From assembly GCA_002477465.1 (NCBI GenBank), contig DLPV01000074.1:18478-71767 (forward strand): a stretch of 53,290 nucleotides of DNA, read 5' to 3'. Both the position numbers and the translations under genes were made by a program. The notes beneath the pieces are model-generated. The model saw only the letters and a list, made by a program, of their open reading frames with translations. It did not search any database and had not been told where the DNA came from. The number at the start of each line of letters is the position of its first letter. Within the stretch, counting starts at the first letter, position 1. This DNA comes from Gammaproteobacteria bacterium UBA7449. GTDB taxonomy: Bacteria; Pseudomonadota; Gammaproteobacteria; Pseudomonadales; Pseudohongiellaceae. Positions 8,031 through 16,958 of the stretch are shown here, one piece after another.

Positions 8031-10997
8031 TTAGATACTAACTATATTCAGCCCATCGATTTGCGCCTCCTCAAGGGCCTGCCGGTTACTGACTATACCG
8101 ATGGATTCTTGCCCCTGCTGGAAGTAGGTTGAGGCCACTCGCTGCAAATCAGCCATGGTCGTTGCCAGCACGCGCTGACGAAACGCCATGCGCTGCTCGA
8201 TACTGCGTTCAAACAGGTGGTTGTAAAACGCCTGCTTGGCTTCACCCGCGGGAGAAGAAGACTTATCCATGGCCGCTATGACACCGAGGACGGCTTCTTC
8301 CAGCCGATTATCCTGATGCTTGCCATTGAGCAACCAGTCGATAGAGCGGTCGAAATCATAGAGCGTTTCAGTCAAGCGCGGATCGCGATAGGAGAAAAAG
8401 CGAAAACTGGCCGAGTTGGCGTCCTGGCTGGCGCCACCCCCATATGCGCCGCCTTTCTCGCGAATGGCAGTATGCAGGAATCCATTGCGAAGAAAGCCCG
8501 CCAGCACTTGCAGCACTGCATTATCGGGGTGATCTGAGCACACTGTCGGGTAGGCCTTGGCGCAGAAGTGGACCTGTGTTGCGGTGCTCCAGCCCTCCAC
8601 TAGCTGCTCTCTGACCGAATCCAGGCTGAAGGGGCTGGCAGCCGCCGATGAACTTGCTTCACCCCAGCATTCAGCCAGGTCATTGAGCATGGCATCACGC
8701 CGCTCCGCTTCTCCAATCAGCAGGAATCGCTTGGGGTTGGCTAGTAGGGTGGCATGGAGCTTTTGCATGCGCTCCAGCAAGTCAGATCTCGCCGATTGCT
8801 CGGCCAGTGCTTTGCGCTGAGCCTTGAGTCGGCGGATGCCTTCGAGGCCACCAAACTGGTGGGTGAGCAGGGCGCCAGGGCTCATTCTGCTGCACGCAAG
8901 GTTCATGGCCAGACTATGGCCTTGGCCGGTGATACTGGCCTCTTTGCGCGCGCAGATCTGCTCTACCAACTCCGCCAGGCGCTGGCTCTCATCGAAGCGG
9001 ACGTCCTCTACTGTGGCCTGAATCAGCTCTGTAAGCGCGCCATGGTTAAGGGCCAGGGATTTGGACGAAAACGTGAGGAATCCGTTGAGCTGTTGCTCAT
9101 CATCCTGCGCACTGCGAATGCTGCTGAACACATTAACGCCGCCGCTGATTTGGGACTGCCAGGTCTGAACTTCGGTATAACTCTTCTGCCCTAGTCCGAA
9201 TTCCGCCAGACAGCTGGTGTAGAGAGGAAGGACTTCGAGTTCTGCGGCGCTCAGTGCGGGCAGGGGCAATACGATCTGTTGGTAGGAGAGGCCGTTAGTT
9301 CCCTGCTCATAAAAACTCACCTGCGGGCCGGCGCCTCCAAGGTGGCTGTCCTCGCGTGGGGGTTCAGTGATTTCGGCCGGTACATCCTCCAGTCCAACTT
9401 TAGGCAGGTGGTCCGGATCATCTTCTTGCGACTGACGATCTGCCAGTGCCAGCGCTTGCGCTACTATAGCGTTTCTATCTTCTTGACCGAGCGATTCCTT
9501 GATAGTAGCCAGCTTCGCCTGCTCTGCTTTCTGCTCGGCATCCGCTAGCCGTAGATCTGGTTTCAGGGTTAGGGTCACTCTGTGGGGATTGTCGATTAAC
9601 AGGCGTTTGATCAGACCCGGGATATAATCAGGGTCAGCAACACGTTCCCTTAGCAATTCAAGCACGGGATCAATATCCAGCAGCTTGATAGGGTCGCCGC
9701 GATGGAGCGCGGTGGACAGGCCCGACAGGATCAACTGCAAGCCATAGGGATAGCTATCCCCCGATATCTCCCGCTGATTCAGTTCCAGCTGGTGTAGGGC
9801 TGCCTCTACCTGTTCCTGGGCAACGCCATCTTTGCAGAGTGATTCCAGGCAGTTGAGGATGAGGGCTTCTACGGCTTCCGTGGTGTCAGCACTACAGCCC
9901 TCTAGCCCTGCCATAAAAGTCATTTCCCTGTTGGAGTCTTCCAGGCCACACATGGGGGAGGGGGACTGACCGAGTTCACTGGTTTCAAGCATATTCAACA
10001 GCGGTGAGGCGCTGTTCTCCATCAGTACGCTGGTCAGCAGTTGAGCCTCAAACAGCTCAACGATTTCTGTACTTTTTCCTAACAGCCAGCCTACGACGAC
10101 ATGGGTTTTATTCTCGATGGTTTCTGCAACAGCGTATTTTTCTGAGACTTTTATCGGGGTCGGGTATCTTTTTTCATCATCGACGTGAATGTCTACATCG
10201 AGATGCTTAAACCTTTCAAGGGCTAATTTTTCAAACTCCTGATGATGCTCGAATGCCGAGATGTCTCCAAAGGTCATAAATACGGCGTTGCTGGGGTGGT
10301 AATGGCTTTTATAAAAATCCAGCAGCTGCTGATAAGCGAGATCTGGAATGTCTGCGGGCTCGCCTCCGCTGTTATAATGATAAGTTGTAGTTGGAAAAAG
10401 ATGTTTGGTCATCATCTGCCAGAGAATGCTGTTGGGCGAACTCATGGCCCCCTTCATCTCGTTGTAAACCACACCTTTGTAGAGCAATTCACTGTCAGCA
10501 TTATCAGCTTCGGCGAATTCCAGCCGATGCCCCTCCTGGGCAAAGTCCAATTCATGTAGGCGGGAGAAAAAGGCCGCGTCCAGGTAAACCTGCAGCAGGT
10601 TTTGAAAATCTTTGCGGTTTTTGCTGGAGAACGGGTATGCGGTCCAGTCGCTGCTGGTGAATGCGTTCATGAAGGTATTCAGCGAGCGCCGAATCATCAT
10701 GAAAAACGGATCGCGCACGGGAAATTTTTCGCTGCCACACAGGGCTGTGTGCTCAAGAATATGCGCTACGCCGGTTGAATCCATCGGCACGGTGCGAAAG
10801 GCTACGAGGAACACATTCTCTGGATTGTCGCTGGCCAGGTGGTAGTGCATGGCCCCTGTTTCCTTGTGTTCATACTCCTCAATCGTGATATTTAGGGATG
10901 GAATGGCCTCGCGTCTGTGGCAGGTAAACGCCGGATGAAGCGCGGGCTGCTGGGTGTCAACTGCAGCCGTGTCGGCTGCACTGGATAATTGGCTCAT
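8031..10997 (-). CDS. M16C insulinase-family zinc metalloprotease (PreP-like)
   Basis: A 988-residue peptidase of the M16C group, related to presequence protease PreP/Cym1, which degrades free peptides inside a closed two-half chamber. The inverted zinc motif HILEH is at residues 79-83 (in GVAHILEHTALCGSEKFP), with a distal zinc-ligand Glu180 in VVYNEMKGAMSSP; NTFMNAFTSSDWTAYPF is also family-typical. The C-terminal half (about 510-988) is the inactive M16 repeat pair with the conserved EKGGAYGGGA region that binds substrate. No signal peptide is visible, so a cytoplasmic location is likely. Full length for the family. It is a single gene on the minus strand, with a terminator at 7822-7854. 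Confidence 0.9.
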   Translation of the reverse strand: MSQLSSAADTAAVDTQQPALHPAFTCHRREAIPSLNITIEEYEHKETGAMHYHLASDNPENVFLVAFRTVPMDSTGVAHILEHTALCGSEKFPVRDPFFMMIRRSLNTFMNAFTSSDWTAYPFSSKNRKDFQNLLQVYLDAAFFSRLHELDFAQEGHRLEFAEADNADSELLYKGVVYNEMKGAMSSPNSILWQMMTKHLFPTTTYHYNSGGEPADIPDLAYQQLLDFYKSHYHPSNAVFMTFGDISAFEHHQEFEKLALERFKHLDVDIHVDDEKRYPTPIKVSEKYAVAETIENKTHVVVGWLLGKSTEIVELFEAQLLTSVLMENSASPLLNMLETSELGQSPSPMCGLEDSNREMTFMAGLEGCSADTTEAVEALILNCLESLCKDGVAQEQVEAALHQLELNQREISGDSYPYGLQLILSGLSTALHRGDPIKLLDIDPVLELLRERVADPDYIPGLIKRLLIDNPHRVTLTLKPDLRLADAEQKAEQAKLATIKESLGQEDRNAIVAQALALADRQSQEDDPDHLPKVGLEDVPAEITEPPREDSHLGGAGPQVSFYEQGTNGLSYQQIVLPLPALSAAELEVLPLYTSCLAEFGLGQKSYTEVQTWQSQISGGVNVFSSIRSAQDDEQQLNGFLTFSSKSLALNHGALTELIQATVEDVRFDESQRLAELVEQICARKEASITGQGHSLAMNLACSRMSPGALLTHQFGGLEGIRRLKAQRKALAEQSARSDLLERMQKLHATLLANPKRFLLIGEAERRDAMLNDLAECWGEASSSAAASPFSLDSVREQLVEGWSTATQVHFCAKAYPTVCSDHPDNAVLQVLAGFLRNGFLHTAIREKGGAYGGGASQDANSASFRFFSYRDPRLTETLYDFDRSIDWLLNGKHQDNRLEEAVLGVIAAMDKSSSPAGEAKQAFYNHLFERSIEQRMAFRQRVLATTMADLQRVASTYFQQGQESIGIVSNRQALEEAQIDGLNIVSI

Positions 10998-11067
10998 AAG
11001 GTGTGGTTAGAAGATCCTTTAGACTGCTTGGAAAATATTTGAAGTGTGACTCTGAGGCAGTGATTAT

Positions 11068-11910
11068 TCAGTCCGTGCCTGCGGGCGGTAACTCCAATGT
11101 ATGATTGCCTAGTTTACCTGAGCGGTAGTCGTTTAGTAATGTTTGTGCGACCTTCCCGTAATCTGTGTCGCCTCGCCTGTTGATGCCTCCGGTCTGTCGT
11201 GCAATGGCGGACAGCAATGCTTCCGTGTCACCAGGCGATTCCTCGAGTTCGTAGCGTTGTCTGAGCACTTCAGGAAGGGCAGACTGCAGGTATTCAGCTG
11301 CCAGCCAGCCAATCTCTTCTATATCGATCGCGGTTTGCCGGATTGAACCCGTCATGGCCAGGCGCAGGGCGGCATCCTGATCTGCTAATTTTGGCCACAG
11401 CATGCCGGGTGTGTCGATGAGGGTCCAACTCTGATTGAGCCTGATACGCTGCTGACCCTTAGTAACTGCCGGTTCGTTGCCTGTTTGCGCCAGCTTCCGC
11501 CCCGCCAGGGCATTCATGACGGTGGATTTGCCGACGTTTGGGATTCCGAAAATGACACACTGCTTGCGGATCCCAAGCGCAGGCTGGACCTCGGCGGTTA
11601 ACTGGTCCAGCAGCCGCAGCACTGATTCAAGCACGTCCTGCTTGTTCAGGCCCAATACCAGGCAGCGGCAGTGGGGCAAGGTATTGAGATGTTGGTGCCA
11701 GTCAGCCGTGGCGCCAGGGTCAGCGAGATCACTCTTGTTGAGCAGCTTCAGTGCTGGTTTACCTGCAGCAATTTCGGCCAATAGGGGATTGGCACCGGCA
11801 GCTGGGATACGTGCATCCAGGACTTCAATCACCGCATCCGTTGCAGTCATGAGTTTTCGGAGTTCTTTGCCGGTCTTGTGCATGTGACCGGGATACCAGG
11901 AAATAGCCAT
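11068..11910 (-). CDS. ylqF: Ribosome biogenesis GTPase YlqF (RbgA family)
   Basis: A 280-residue circularly permuted GTPase involved in maturation of the large ribosomal subunit. The permuted order is visible: G4 NKSD at 58-61, then G1 GIPNVGKST at 122-130, then G3 DTPG at 166-169. The N-terminus ISWYPGHMHKTGKELRKL is the YlqF signature, and ARIPAAGANP matches the family (usually ARIPxSSxNP). Length matches the family (about 280-320 residues). Upstream, it is divergent from bolA across about 190 bases that contain a TATAAT sequence. Assignment is firm; the precise ribosomal target is known only from relatives. Confidence 0.92.
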   Translation of the reverse strand: MAISWYPGHMHKTGKELRKLMTATDAVIEVLDARIPAAGANPLLAEIAAGKPALKLLNKSDLADPGATADWHQHLNTLPHCRCLVLGLNKQDVLESVLRLLDQLTAEVQPALGIRKQCVIFGIPNVGKSTVMNALAGRKLAQTGNEPAVTKGQQRIRLNQSWTLIDTPGMLWPKLADQDAALRLAMTGSIRQTAIDIEEIGWLAAEYLQSALPEVLRQRYELEESPGDTEALLSAIARQTGGINRRGDTDYGKVAQTLLNDYRSGKLGNHTLELPPAGTD

Positions 11911-11940
11911 AAATGAATTATCGGCTAAATCGAGTTTGCG

Positions 11941-11946
11941 TATAAT
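11941..11946 (+). promoter_or_regulatory. Candidate sigma-70 -10 element upstream of bolA
   Basis: A consensus TATAAT lies about 150 bases ahead of the bolA start, preceded by TGCG (near-extended -10). The corresponding -35 region (TTATCG, about 11918-11923) is poor. Direction is inferred from the bolA orientation. Confidence 0.35.
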
Positions 11947-12098
11947 AGCCGAGGCCTAATTTTGTTGAACCGCCTGGCCCGATCCACCTCACTGATCGCT
12001 AAAGACGATGCATTTACGGTCCCTGGCGGCTGTCCGAGTAAGTGAGTTGATGTCCTAAATTTGTCCAGGGTATGACACAGAGAGCAGTAATAGTAACT

Positions 12099-12413
12099 AT
12101 GGCGATACAAACTGATATTGAACACAAGATCGAGAAGAATCTAAACCCGCAGCTTCTCACGGTAGAGAATGAGAGTCATCGCCATGGTGGTCCAGCGATT
12201 GAGTCTCATTTCAAACTAACTGTGGTGTCGGATCAATTCACCGACTTATCCAGGGTAAAGCGGCACCAACGAGTCTATTCGCTATTGTCTGAGGAACTTG
12301 AGGGTGCAGTGCATGCCCTGGCATTACATCTCTATTCACCAGAGGAATGGCGCCAAAACGAGTCGGGTCGCCCAGATTCACCGGATTGTCGCGGTGGCAG
12401 TAAGTTTGATTAA
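12099..12413 (+). CDS. bolA: BolA family protein
   Basis: A 104-residue BolA-type protein, a small class-II KH-like fold that in relatives binds monothiol glutaredoxin/[2Fe-2S] clusters and DNA. Typical motifs are ESHFKLTVVSDQF near residues 40-52, RVKRHQRVYSLL (the RHQ helix), and the C-terminal DSPDCRGGSKFD, which matches the family ending W-x-PxSPxCxGGSK. I took the ATG at 12099; an in-frame ATG at 12072 would add nine residues (MTQRAVIVT) not usual in BolA. It stands alone between ylqF (divergent) and the Bax-like gene. Confidence 0.9.
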   Translation: MAIQTDIEHKIEKNLNPQLLTVENESHRHGGPAIESHFKLTVVSDQFTDLSRVKRHQRVYSLLSEELEGAVHALALHLYSPEEWRQNESGRPDSPDCRGGSKFD

Positions 12414-12713
12414 AGATGACATAGGTAGGTGCGCAATTATTAACTGAAAGTTCTTTAATGTATTTTTCATGCTCACGCGATAGGCGCAAATTCTTTTGAT
12501 CCAAACTACGGTTCAAAGCGTTCCAAGCTCAGATCAGCGCACTTGCAAGATCCGTACGTATAGTGCTTAAATCTCCGTAAGCCTCTGTTTATCAAGTGAT
12601 TTTTAGCCACGACCAGACAGGCAATATCAGAGTAATATCAGATAGATGGGGCCGATTGTTCACACTGATTGTTGAGAAATCAAAACTAAACTCTTGATTT
12701 CGATGGGCTTAAG
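12414..12713. other. Intergenic region after bolA, no recognisable content
   Basis: 300 bases between bolA and the glucosaminidase gene. I looked for hairpins with T tracts, tRNA-like folds and coding potential on both strands and found nothing convincing. It presumably holds the promoter of the downstream gene, but no clear -35/-10 pair stands out. Confidence 0.4.
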
Positions 12714-13565
12714 ATGGCTAACATGAAGAATGGTCTAGACAGAGCATATGAGTTGCGGCGGTTTGAGCAACACATGGCTGCAGGCGCGCTGGGCTGTTTG
12801 CTCGCTGTCCTGGTTACTTATGTCTCTCTCACAACAGCGCCTGCCACGTCTGAAATGACAGCCGCTGAAGCTGATCTTTCTGAAGTCAAGCCAATCTCGG
12901 TTTTTCCAGACTTCGCCTCTATCGATAGCGTTGCTGTCAAGAAGCAGCAATTTTTTGATTTTCTTGAAGACTACGTCATGGCGGAAAATGCAAACATCGC
13001 CGAGACCAGAAGTGAGCTGCGTTCCTACGTAGACATTGTCAATAGCGGCGTAGCTTTCAGTCAGCGTGAGCGCAGGTGGATTCTGCAGCTTGCCGAACAT
13101 TATGATCTCGACACTTCGGCACTCAGCGACCGCGAAATCGCCAATGAGCTGTACCTGCGCGTCGACAAGGTGCCGGTTTCTCTGGCCCTGGCTCAAGCCG
13201 CCAACGAGTCGGCTTGGGGTACTTCCCGATTTGCCCGCCAGGGCAACAACATATTTGGGCAATGGTGCTATGAGAAAGGTTGTGGGCTTGTGCCGAGGAG
13301 ACGGCCTAGCGGTGCCACACACGAGGTGAAAAAATTCGATTCGATTCAGGAATCGGTCAATGCCTACATCAACAATATCAACACTCACCCATCCTATGGC
13401 TATTTGCGGGAATTGCGTGCGCGAATGCGCGATCAAAACAGACCCCTGGACTCGTTGGGCTTGGCAGTGGGGCTGGGGTCCTACTCTCAGCGCGGAGACA
13501 ACTACGTGGATGAAGTACAGAATCTAATCATGCAGAACCAATTGACCGAGCGCGATAATGGTTAG
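12714..13565 (+). CDS. Bax-like glucosaminidase-domain protein
   Basis: A 283-residue protein with one N-terminal membrane segment (about residues 25-42, GALGCLLAVLVTYVSL) and a periplasmic glucosaminidase domain (about 130-275). The core SLALAQAANESAWGTSRFA carries the candidate catalytic Glu, followed by GNNIFGQWCYEKGCGLVPRR and the late YSQRGDNYVDEVQNLI, the arrangement seen in E. coli Bax. The expected reaction is hydrolysis of N-acetylglucosaminyl bonds in peptidoglycan. A second ATG at 12723 is an equally good start. Its stop overlaps the stop of the convergent polysaccharide deacetylase gene by a few bases. Confidence 0.85.
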   Translation: MANMKNGLDRAYELRRFEQHMAAGALGCLLAVLVTYVSLTTAPATSEMTAAEADLSEVKPISVFPDFASIDSVAVKKQQFFDFLEDYVMAENANIAETRSELRSYVDIVNSGVAFSQRERRWILQLAEHYDLDTSALSDREIANELYLRVDKVPVSLALAQAANESAWGTSRFARQGNNIFGQWCYEKGCGLVPRRRPSGATHEVKKFDSIQESVNAYINNINTHPSYGYLRELRARMRDQNRPLDSLGLAVGLGSYSQRGDNYVDEVQNLIMQNQLTERDNG

Positions 13566-14635
13566 TCTGGTTTTATCCACTGAAGCGAGTACCAGAAGTA
13601 ACGACCGCTGTTGGGCAAAGGCGCGGTGCAGATGTAGCGCCAGCGCCGCCCGCTATATTCTTTCTCGGCACTAAGCCGCAGTAACCCAGCCGACTTATCT
13701 TCCCAGTCCAGAGTCAGGGGTTCGCCGTCTGCGAAGCAGCCGATCTGTTCGAGGTCATATTCTCCCTGATTGAATTTCAGCAGCGCGCCGGGCGAGCGGG
13801 TACTTGTTACGGGAGTAAGCGGATCAAGTAACTCGACATTAAATGCCAGAGACGCAAATTTTGTGCGTGCCGTATCCAGGTTCGCGTAGATGCTGGCCAG
13901 GGGGTAGCGGGGCAGTGCCAGGAAATTGGACTGAAATCCCGCGGCGCCGGAGTTTTGCGCGAAACCTACAAACCCTTCTTCCGCCAACATCGTTTTCAGC
14001 TCAGCGTTAAATTCACCGTAAGGATAGGCAAGGAAGCGGTGATTCTGGCCAGTTTCAGCCGTTATGGTGGCTTCTGCGGTGAGCAGCTCTGCGCGCTGTC
14101 GTGCTAACCACTGGTCGTCAGTTTCCTGGCCTTCGTGCTCCAGCATATAGGGGTGGTAGACCATGTGATTGGCAATTACCGCCCCCGCATCCGATAGTTC
14201 CCGCACCTGATCCCAGGTCATGTAGTTATTTTGGCGCTGATTAATCGGGTCAGTGCTAAGAAACAGGGTAAACGGCATATCGAACTGCTGCAGCATGGGA
14301 AAAGCGGTCTCGTAGATCGAGGCGTAGCCGTCATCGAAGGTGATAGCAACCGCACGCTCTGGCAATGGTGTCTGGCTCTGCAGGTGGTCGATCATAATAT
14401 CTAGCGCCATCACCTGATAATCGTTGTCCCGTAAGTATTCTAGGTGCCTGCGAAAGTCTTCTGGGGAGATGCTGGTGGAAGGCGGGGTACTGGTGTCCAC
14501 GTGATGATAGAGCACGATCACGCCGCTTTCAGCTGCCAAGCTAAACGACGCCCAAGCGCTAGCTGCCAAACTCAGCAGGCAGCATGTAATCTGAACCAGT
14601 CGCGAAGTCTTACCCATCTGGCAATGATAACGCAT
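13562..14635 (-). CDS. Exported polysaccharide deacetylase (NodB-type)
   Basis: A 357-residue carbohydrate esterase 4 protein with a signal peptide (about residues 1-35, ending SFSLAAES) and a NodB domain (about 90-270). Motif 1 is TFDDGY, with the catalytic base and metal Asp. Motif 2 is the NHMVYHPYM stretch giving the HxxxH-type metal ligands, and the YPYGEFN segment follows, as in the PgaB/IcaB-like branch. The YHHVD segment just after the signal peptide is also typical of that branch. It would remove N-acetyl groups from an exported or envelope polysaccharide. The C-terminal ~80 residues have no recognised domain. It converges on the Bax-like gene; no polysaccharide synthesis genes are adjacent, so the substrate is unknown. 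Confidence 0.85.
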   Translation of the reverse strand: MRYHCQMGKTSRLVQITCCLLSLAASAWASFSLAAESGVIVLYHHVDTSTPPSTSISPEDFRRHLEYLRDNDYQVMALDIMIDHLQSQTPLPERAVAITFDDGYASIYETAFPMLQQFDMPFTLFLSTDPINQRQNNYMTWDQVRELSDAGAVIANHMVYHPYMLEHEGQETDDQWLARQRAELLTAEATITAETGQNHRFLAYPYGEFNAELKTMLAEEGFVGFAQNSGAAGFQSNFLALPRYPLASIYANLDTARTKFASLAFNVELLDPLTPVTSTRSPGALLKFNQGEYDLEQIGCFADGEPLTLDWEDKSAGLLRLSAEKEYSGRRWRYICTAPLPNSGRYFWYSLQWIKPD

Positions 14636-14719
14636 TTGATTGCAAGGCGCTGAAAATTATAGAAAATAACTTGAGGTGAGCACAGTAAAGCGGGCCTGTC
14701 CTGAGTCCTGTCTTCTGGG

Positions 14720-14725
14720 TATAAT
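14720..14725 (+). promoter_or_regulatory. Candidate -10 element of the fadBA promoter
   Basis: Consensus TATAAT about 77 bases ahead of the fadB start, preceded by TGGG (near-extended -10). A weak -35 (TGTCCT or CTGTCC, about 14696-14702) is correctly spaced. No obvious fatty-acid-responsive regulator palindrome is visible around it. Confidence 0.45.
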
Positions 14726-14801
14726 GCGGCCCCTCTGCAGCAACTGGAGCGAGTAAGTGATCCGAGCAACAGGTGCCGCACTCGCAAGCAGGAGATTCAA
14801 T

Positions 14802-16943
14802 ATGTTATTTACGGGCAAGGCGCTCAGCGTCGAGGTATTGCCTTCAGGCGTCGCAAATCTGAAGTTCGATCTGCAAGACTCTTCAGTCAACAAATTCAAT
14901 CGTCAAACCCTGGAAGAGCTGCGCGAAGCTGTTGCCCAGCTAGGCAGTGTGGACGTGAAAGGGCTGATTTTCACTAGCGGCAAAAGCGGGTTTATTGTTG
15001 GGGCGGACATCACCGAATTCACCGGTATTTTCGCTGAGAGCGAAGCTGAGATTATCGGATGGCTGGTTAACGCCAACGAAGTATTCAATGCGATCGAGGA
15101 CCTCCCGTTTCCAACAGTATGCGCACTCAACGGCGTGACGCTAGGTGGCGGTTTTGAACTTGCCGTAGCCACGGACTATCGGGTTGCTACTGCTCAGGCT
15201 GTAGTCGGCTTTCCGGAAGTGAAGCTCGGCATCGTGCCAGGTTTCGGCGGCACCGTGAGGTTGCCCAGACTTATCGGTGCTGACATTGCCAACACCTGGA
15301 TAAGTAGCGGGTCGCACATTAAAGCGGACCAGGCCTTTAAAGAGGGTGCACTAGATGCCGTTGTGGAGCCCGATAAATTATTGGCGGCAGCTGAGGATCT
15401 GGTATTGCAGTGCGCTGATGGCAAGCTCGACTATAAGGCTGTTCGGAAACAGAAGGATTCGCCACTAACTCTGGAGCCAATTGAGCTCAACGTGGCATTC
15501 GAAACAGCGAAAGGCATGGTGATGGCAAAAGCTGGCCGAAATTATCCGGCACCGGTGGCCGCTGTAGCTGTAATGCAAGAAGCAGCAACAATGAATCGAA
15601 GTGCGGCACTCAAAGTTGAGCATGCTGCTTTTGCGAAGCTGGCGAAGGGTGATGTTGCTGCCAATCTGGTGCAAATGTTCCTCAATGACCAGCTTTTAGG
15701 CGCCATGCCTAAGAAAGCCGCCAAGGAAGCACGCGAAATCAATACTGCCGCAGTACTGGGTGCCGGCATCATGGGCGGCGGCATCGCCTACCAGTCTGCC
15801 TTGAGAGGCACGCCAATCATTATGAAAGATGTGCGCCAGGAAGGTATCGACCTGGGTATGTCTGAATCTCGCAAACTGCTGGAAAAGCGCGTTAGTCGCG
15901 GCAAGTTAGACACCAACGGCATGATAACGGCTCTGTCAAAAATTTCTCCGACGCTGGATTACAAGGATTTCGGCGACGTGGATTTCGTCGTGGAAGCAGT
16001 GGTAGAAAACCCGAAAGTTAAGATGTCTGTGTTACAGGAACTCGAAGACCTGGTCAGCGAAGATACTATCATTGCCACCAATACTTCGACGATTTCTGTG
16101 GATGAGTTGGCCTCAGTGCTGAAGCGCCCTGAGAACTTCTGCGGCATGCACTTTTTCAACCCAGTACCGGTGATGCCTCTGGTCGAGGTGATTCGCGGTG
16201 AGCATAGCAGCGAAGCCACTATAGCTACGACAGTGGCCTATGCCAAGAAGCTTGGAAAGACTCCGATTGTGGTGAATAACTGCCCTGGATTTCTGGTTAA
16301 TCGCGTGTTGTTTCCCTACTTCGGGGCATTCGCACAATTAATACATGATGGCGCAGATTTTCGTCAGATCGACAAAGCCATGGAGCGTTTTGGCTGGCCC
16401 ATGGGTCCTGCCTACCTGATGGATGTGGTCGGTATTGATACCGGCGTTCATGCGCAAACAGTAATGGCAGCTGGTTTCGAACGCATGCAGCAGAGTTTCG
16501 ATAGTGTAATTGAAAAGCTATACGAGAAAGGCGATATCGGTCAGAAGAGCGGCAAGGGCTTCTATCTGTATCAGCCCGACAGGAAAGGAAAACCGAAGAA
16601 GCTGGCTAATCCGGATATTGACGCCTTGATCAGCTCGGTGCAGAGCCAGCAACGTGATTTTGAAAATCAGGAAATCGTAGATCGAATGATGGTCGCGATG
16701 TGCATGGAGACAGTGCGCTGTCTCGAAGACAATATCGTGGGTTCTGTTATAGAAGCGGACATGGGTTTGGTACTGGGTATCGGCTTTCCCGCCTTCCGTG
16801 GTGGCGCCCTGCGCTATATTGACAGCATGGGCTTAGACAAATTCTGCGACCTGGCAGACAGCTATGCTGAACTTGGCGAAATGTATCAACCCACCGAACA
16901 ACTGCGGGAGCGCGCCAAGGCGGGCACCCCTTTTTACCCGTAA
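14802..16943 (+). CDS. fadB: Fatty acid oxidation complex alpha subunit FadB
   Basis: The 713-residue alpha subunit of the aerobic beta-oxidation complex: enoyl-CoA hydratase/isomerase in the N-terminal third, L-3-hydroxyacyl-CoA dehydrogenase in the rest. Evidence includes the crotonase core NGVTLGGGFELAVATDYR and FPEVKLGIVPGFGGTVRLPR with the two catalytic Glu, the NAD fold VLGAGIMGGGIAYQSA (about residue 320), and the dehydrogenase signature GMHFFNPVPVMPLVEVI with the catalytic His. The ATG at 14802 has AGGAG at 14790-14794, and the N-terminus then matches FadB (GKALSVEVL); an upstream in-frame start at 14757 is not needed. fadA follows after 15 bases. Confidence 0.97.
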   Translation: MLFTGKALSVEVLPSGVANLKFDLQDSSVNKFNRQTLEELREAVAQLGSVDVKGLIFTSGKSGFIVGADITEFTGIFAESEAEIIGWLVNANEVFNAIEDLPFPTVCALNGVTLGGGFELAVATDYRVATAQAVVGFPEVKLGIVPGFGGTVRLPRLIGADIANTWISSGSHIKADQAFKEGALDAVVEPDKLLAAAEDLVLQCADGKLDYKAVRKQKDSPLTLEPIELNVAFETAKGMVMAKAGRNYPAPVAAVAVMQEAATMNRSAALKVEHAAFAKLAKGDVAANLVQMFLNDQLLGAMPKKAAKEAREINTAAVLGAGIMGGGIAYQSALRGTPIIMKDVRQEGIDLGMSESRKLLEKRVSRGKLDTNGMITALSKISPTLDYKDFGDVDFVVEAVVENPKVKMSVLQELEDLVSEDTIIATNTSTISVDELASVLKRPENFCGMHFFNPVPVMPLVEVIRGEHSSEATIATTVAYAKKLGKTPIVVNNCPGFLVNRVLFPYFGAFAQLIHDGADFRQIDKAMERFGWPMGPAYLMDVVGIDTGVHAQTVMAAGFERMQQSFDSVIEKLYEKGDIGQKSGKGFYLYQPDRKGKPKKLANPDIDALISSVQSQQRDFENQEIVDRMMVAMCMETVRCLEDNIVGSVIEADMGLVLGIGFPAFRGGALRYIDSMGLDKFCDLADSYAELGEMYQPTEQLRERAKAGTPFYP

Positions 16944-16958
16944 CCTGAGGAGATCACC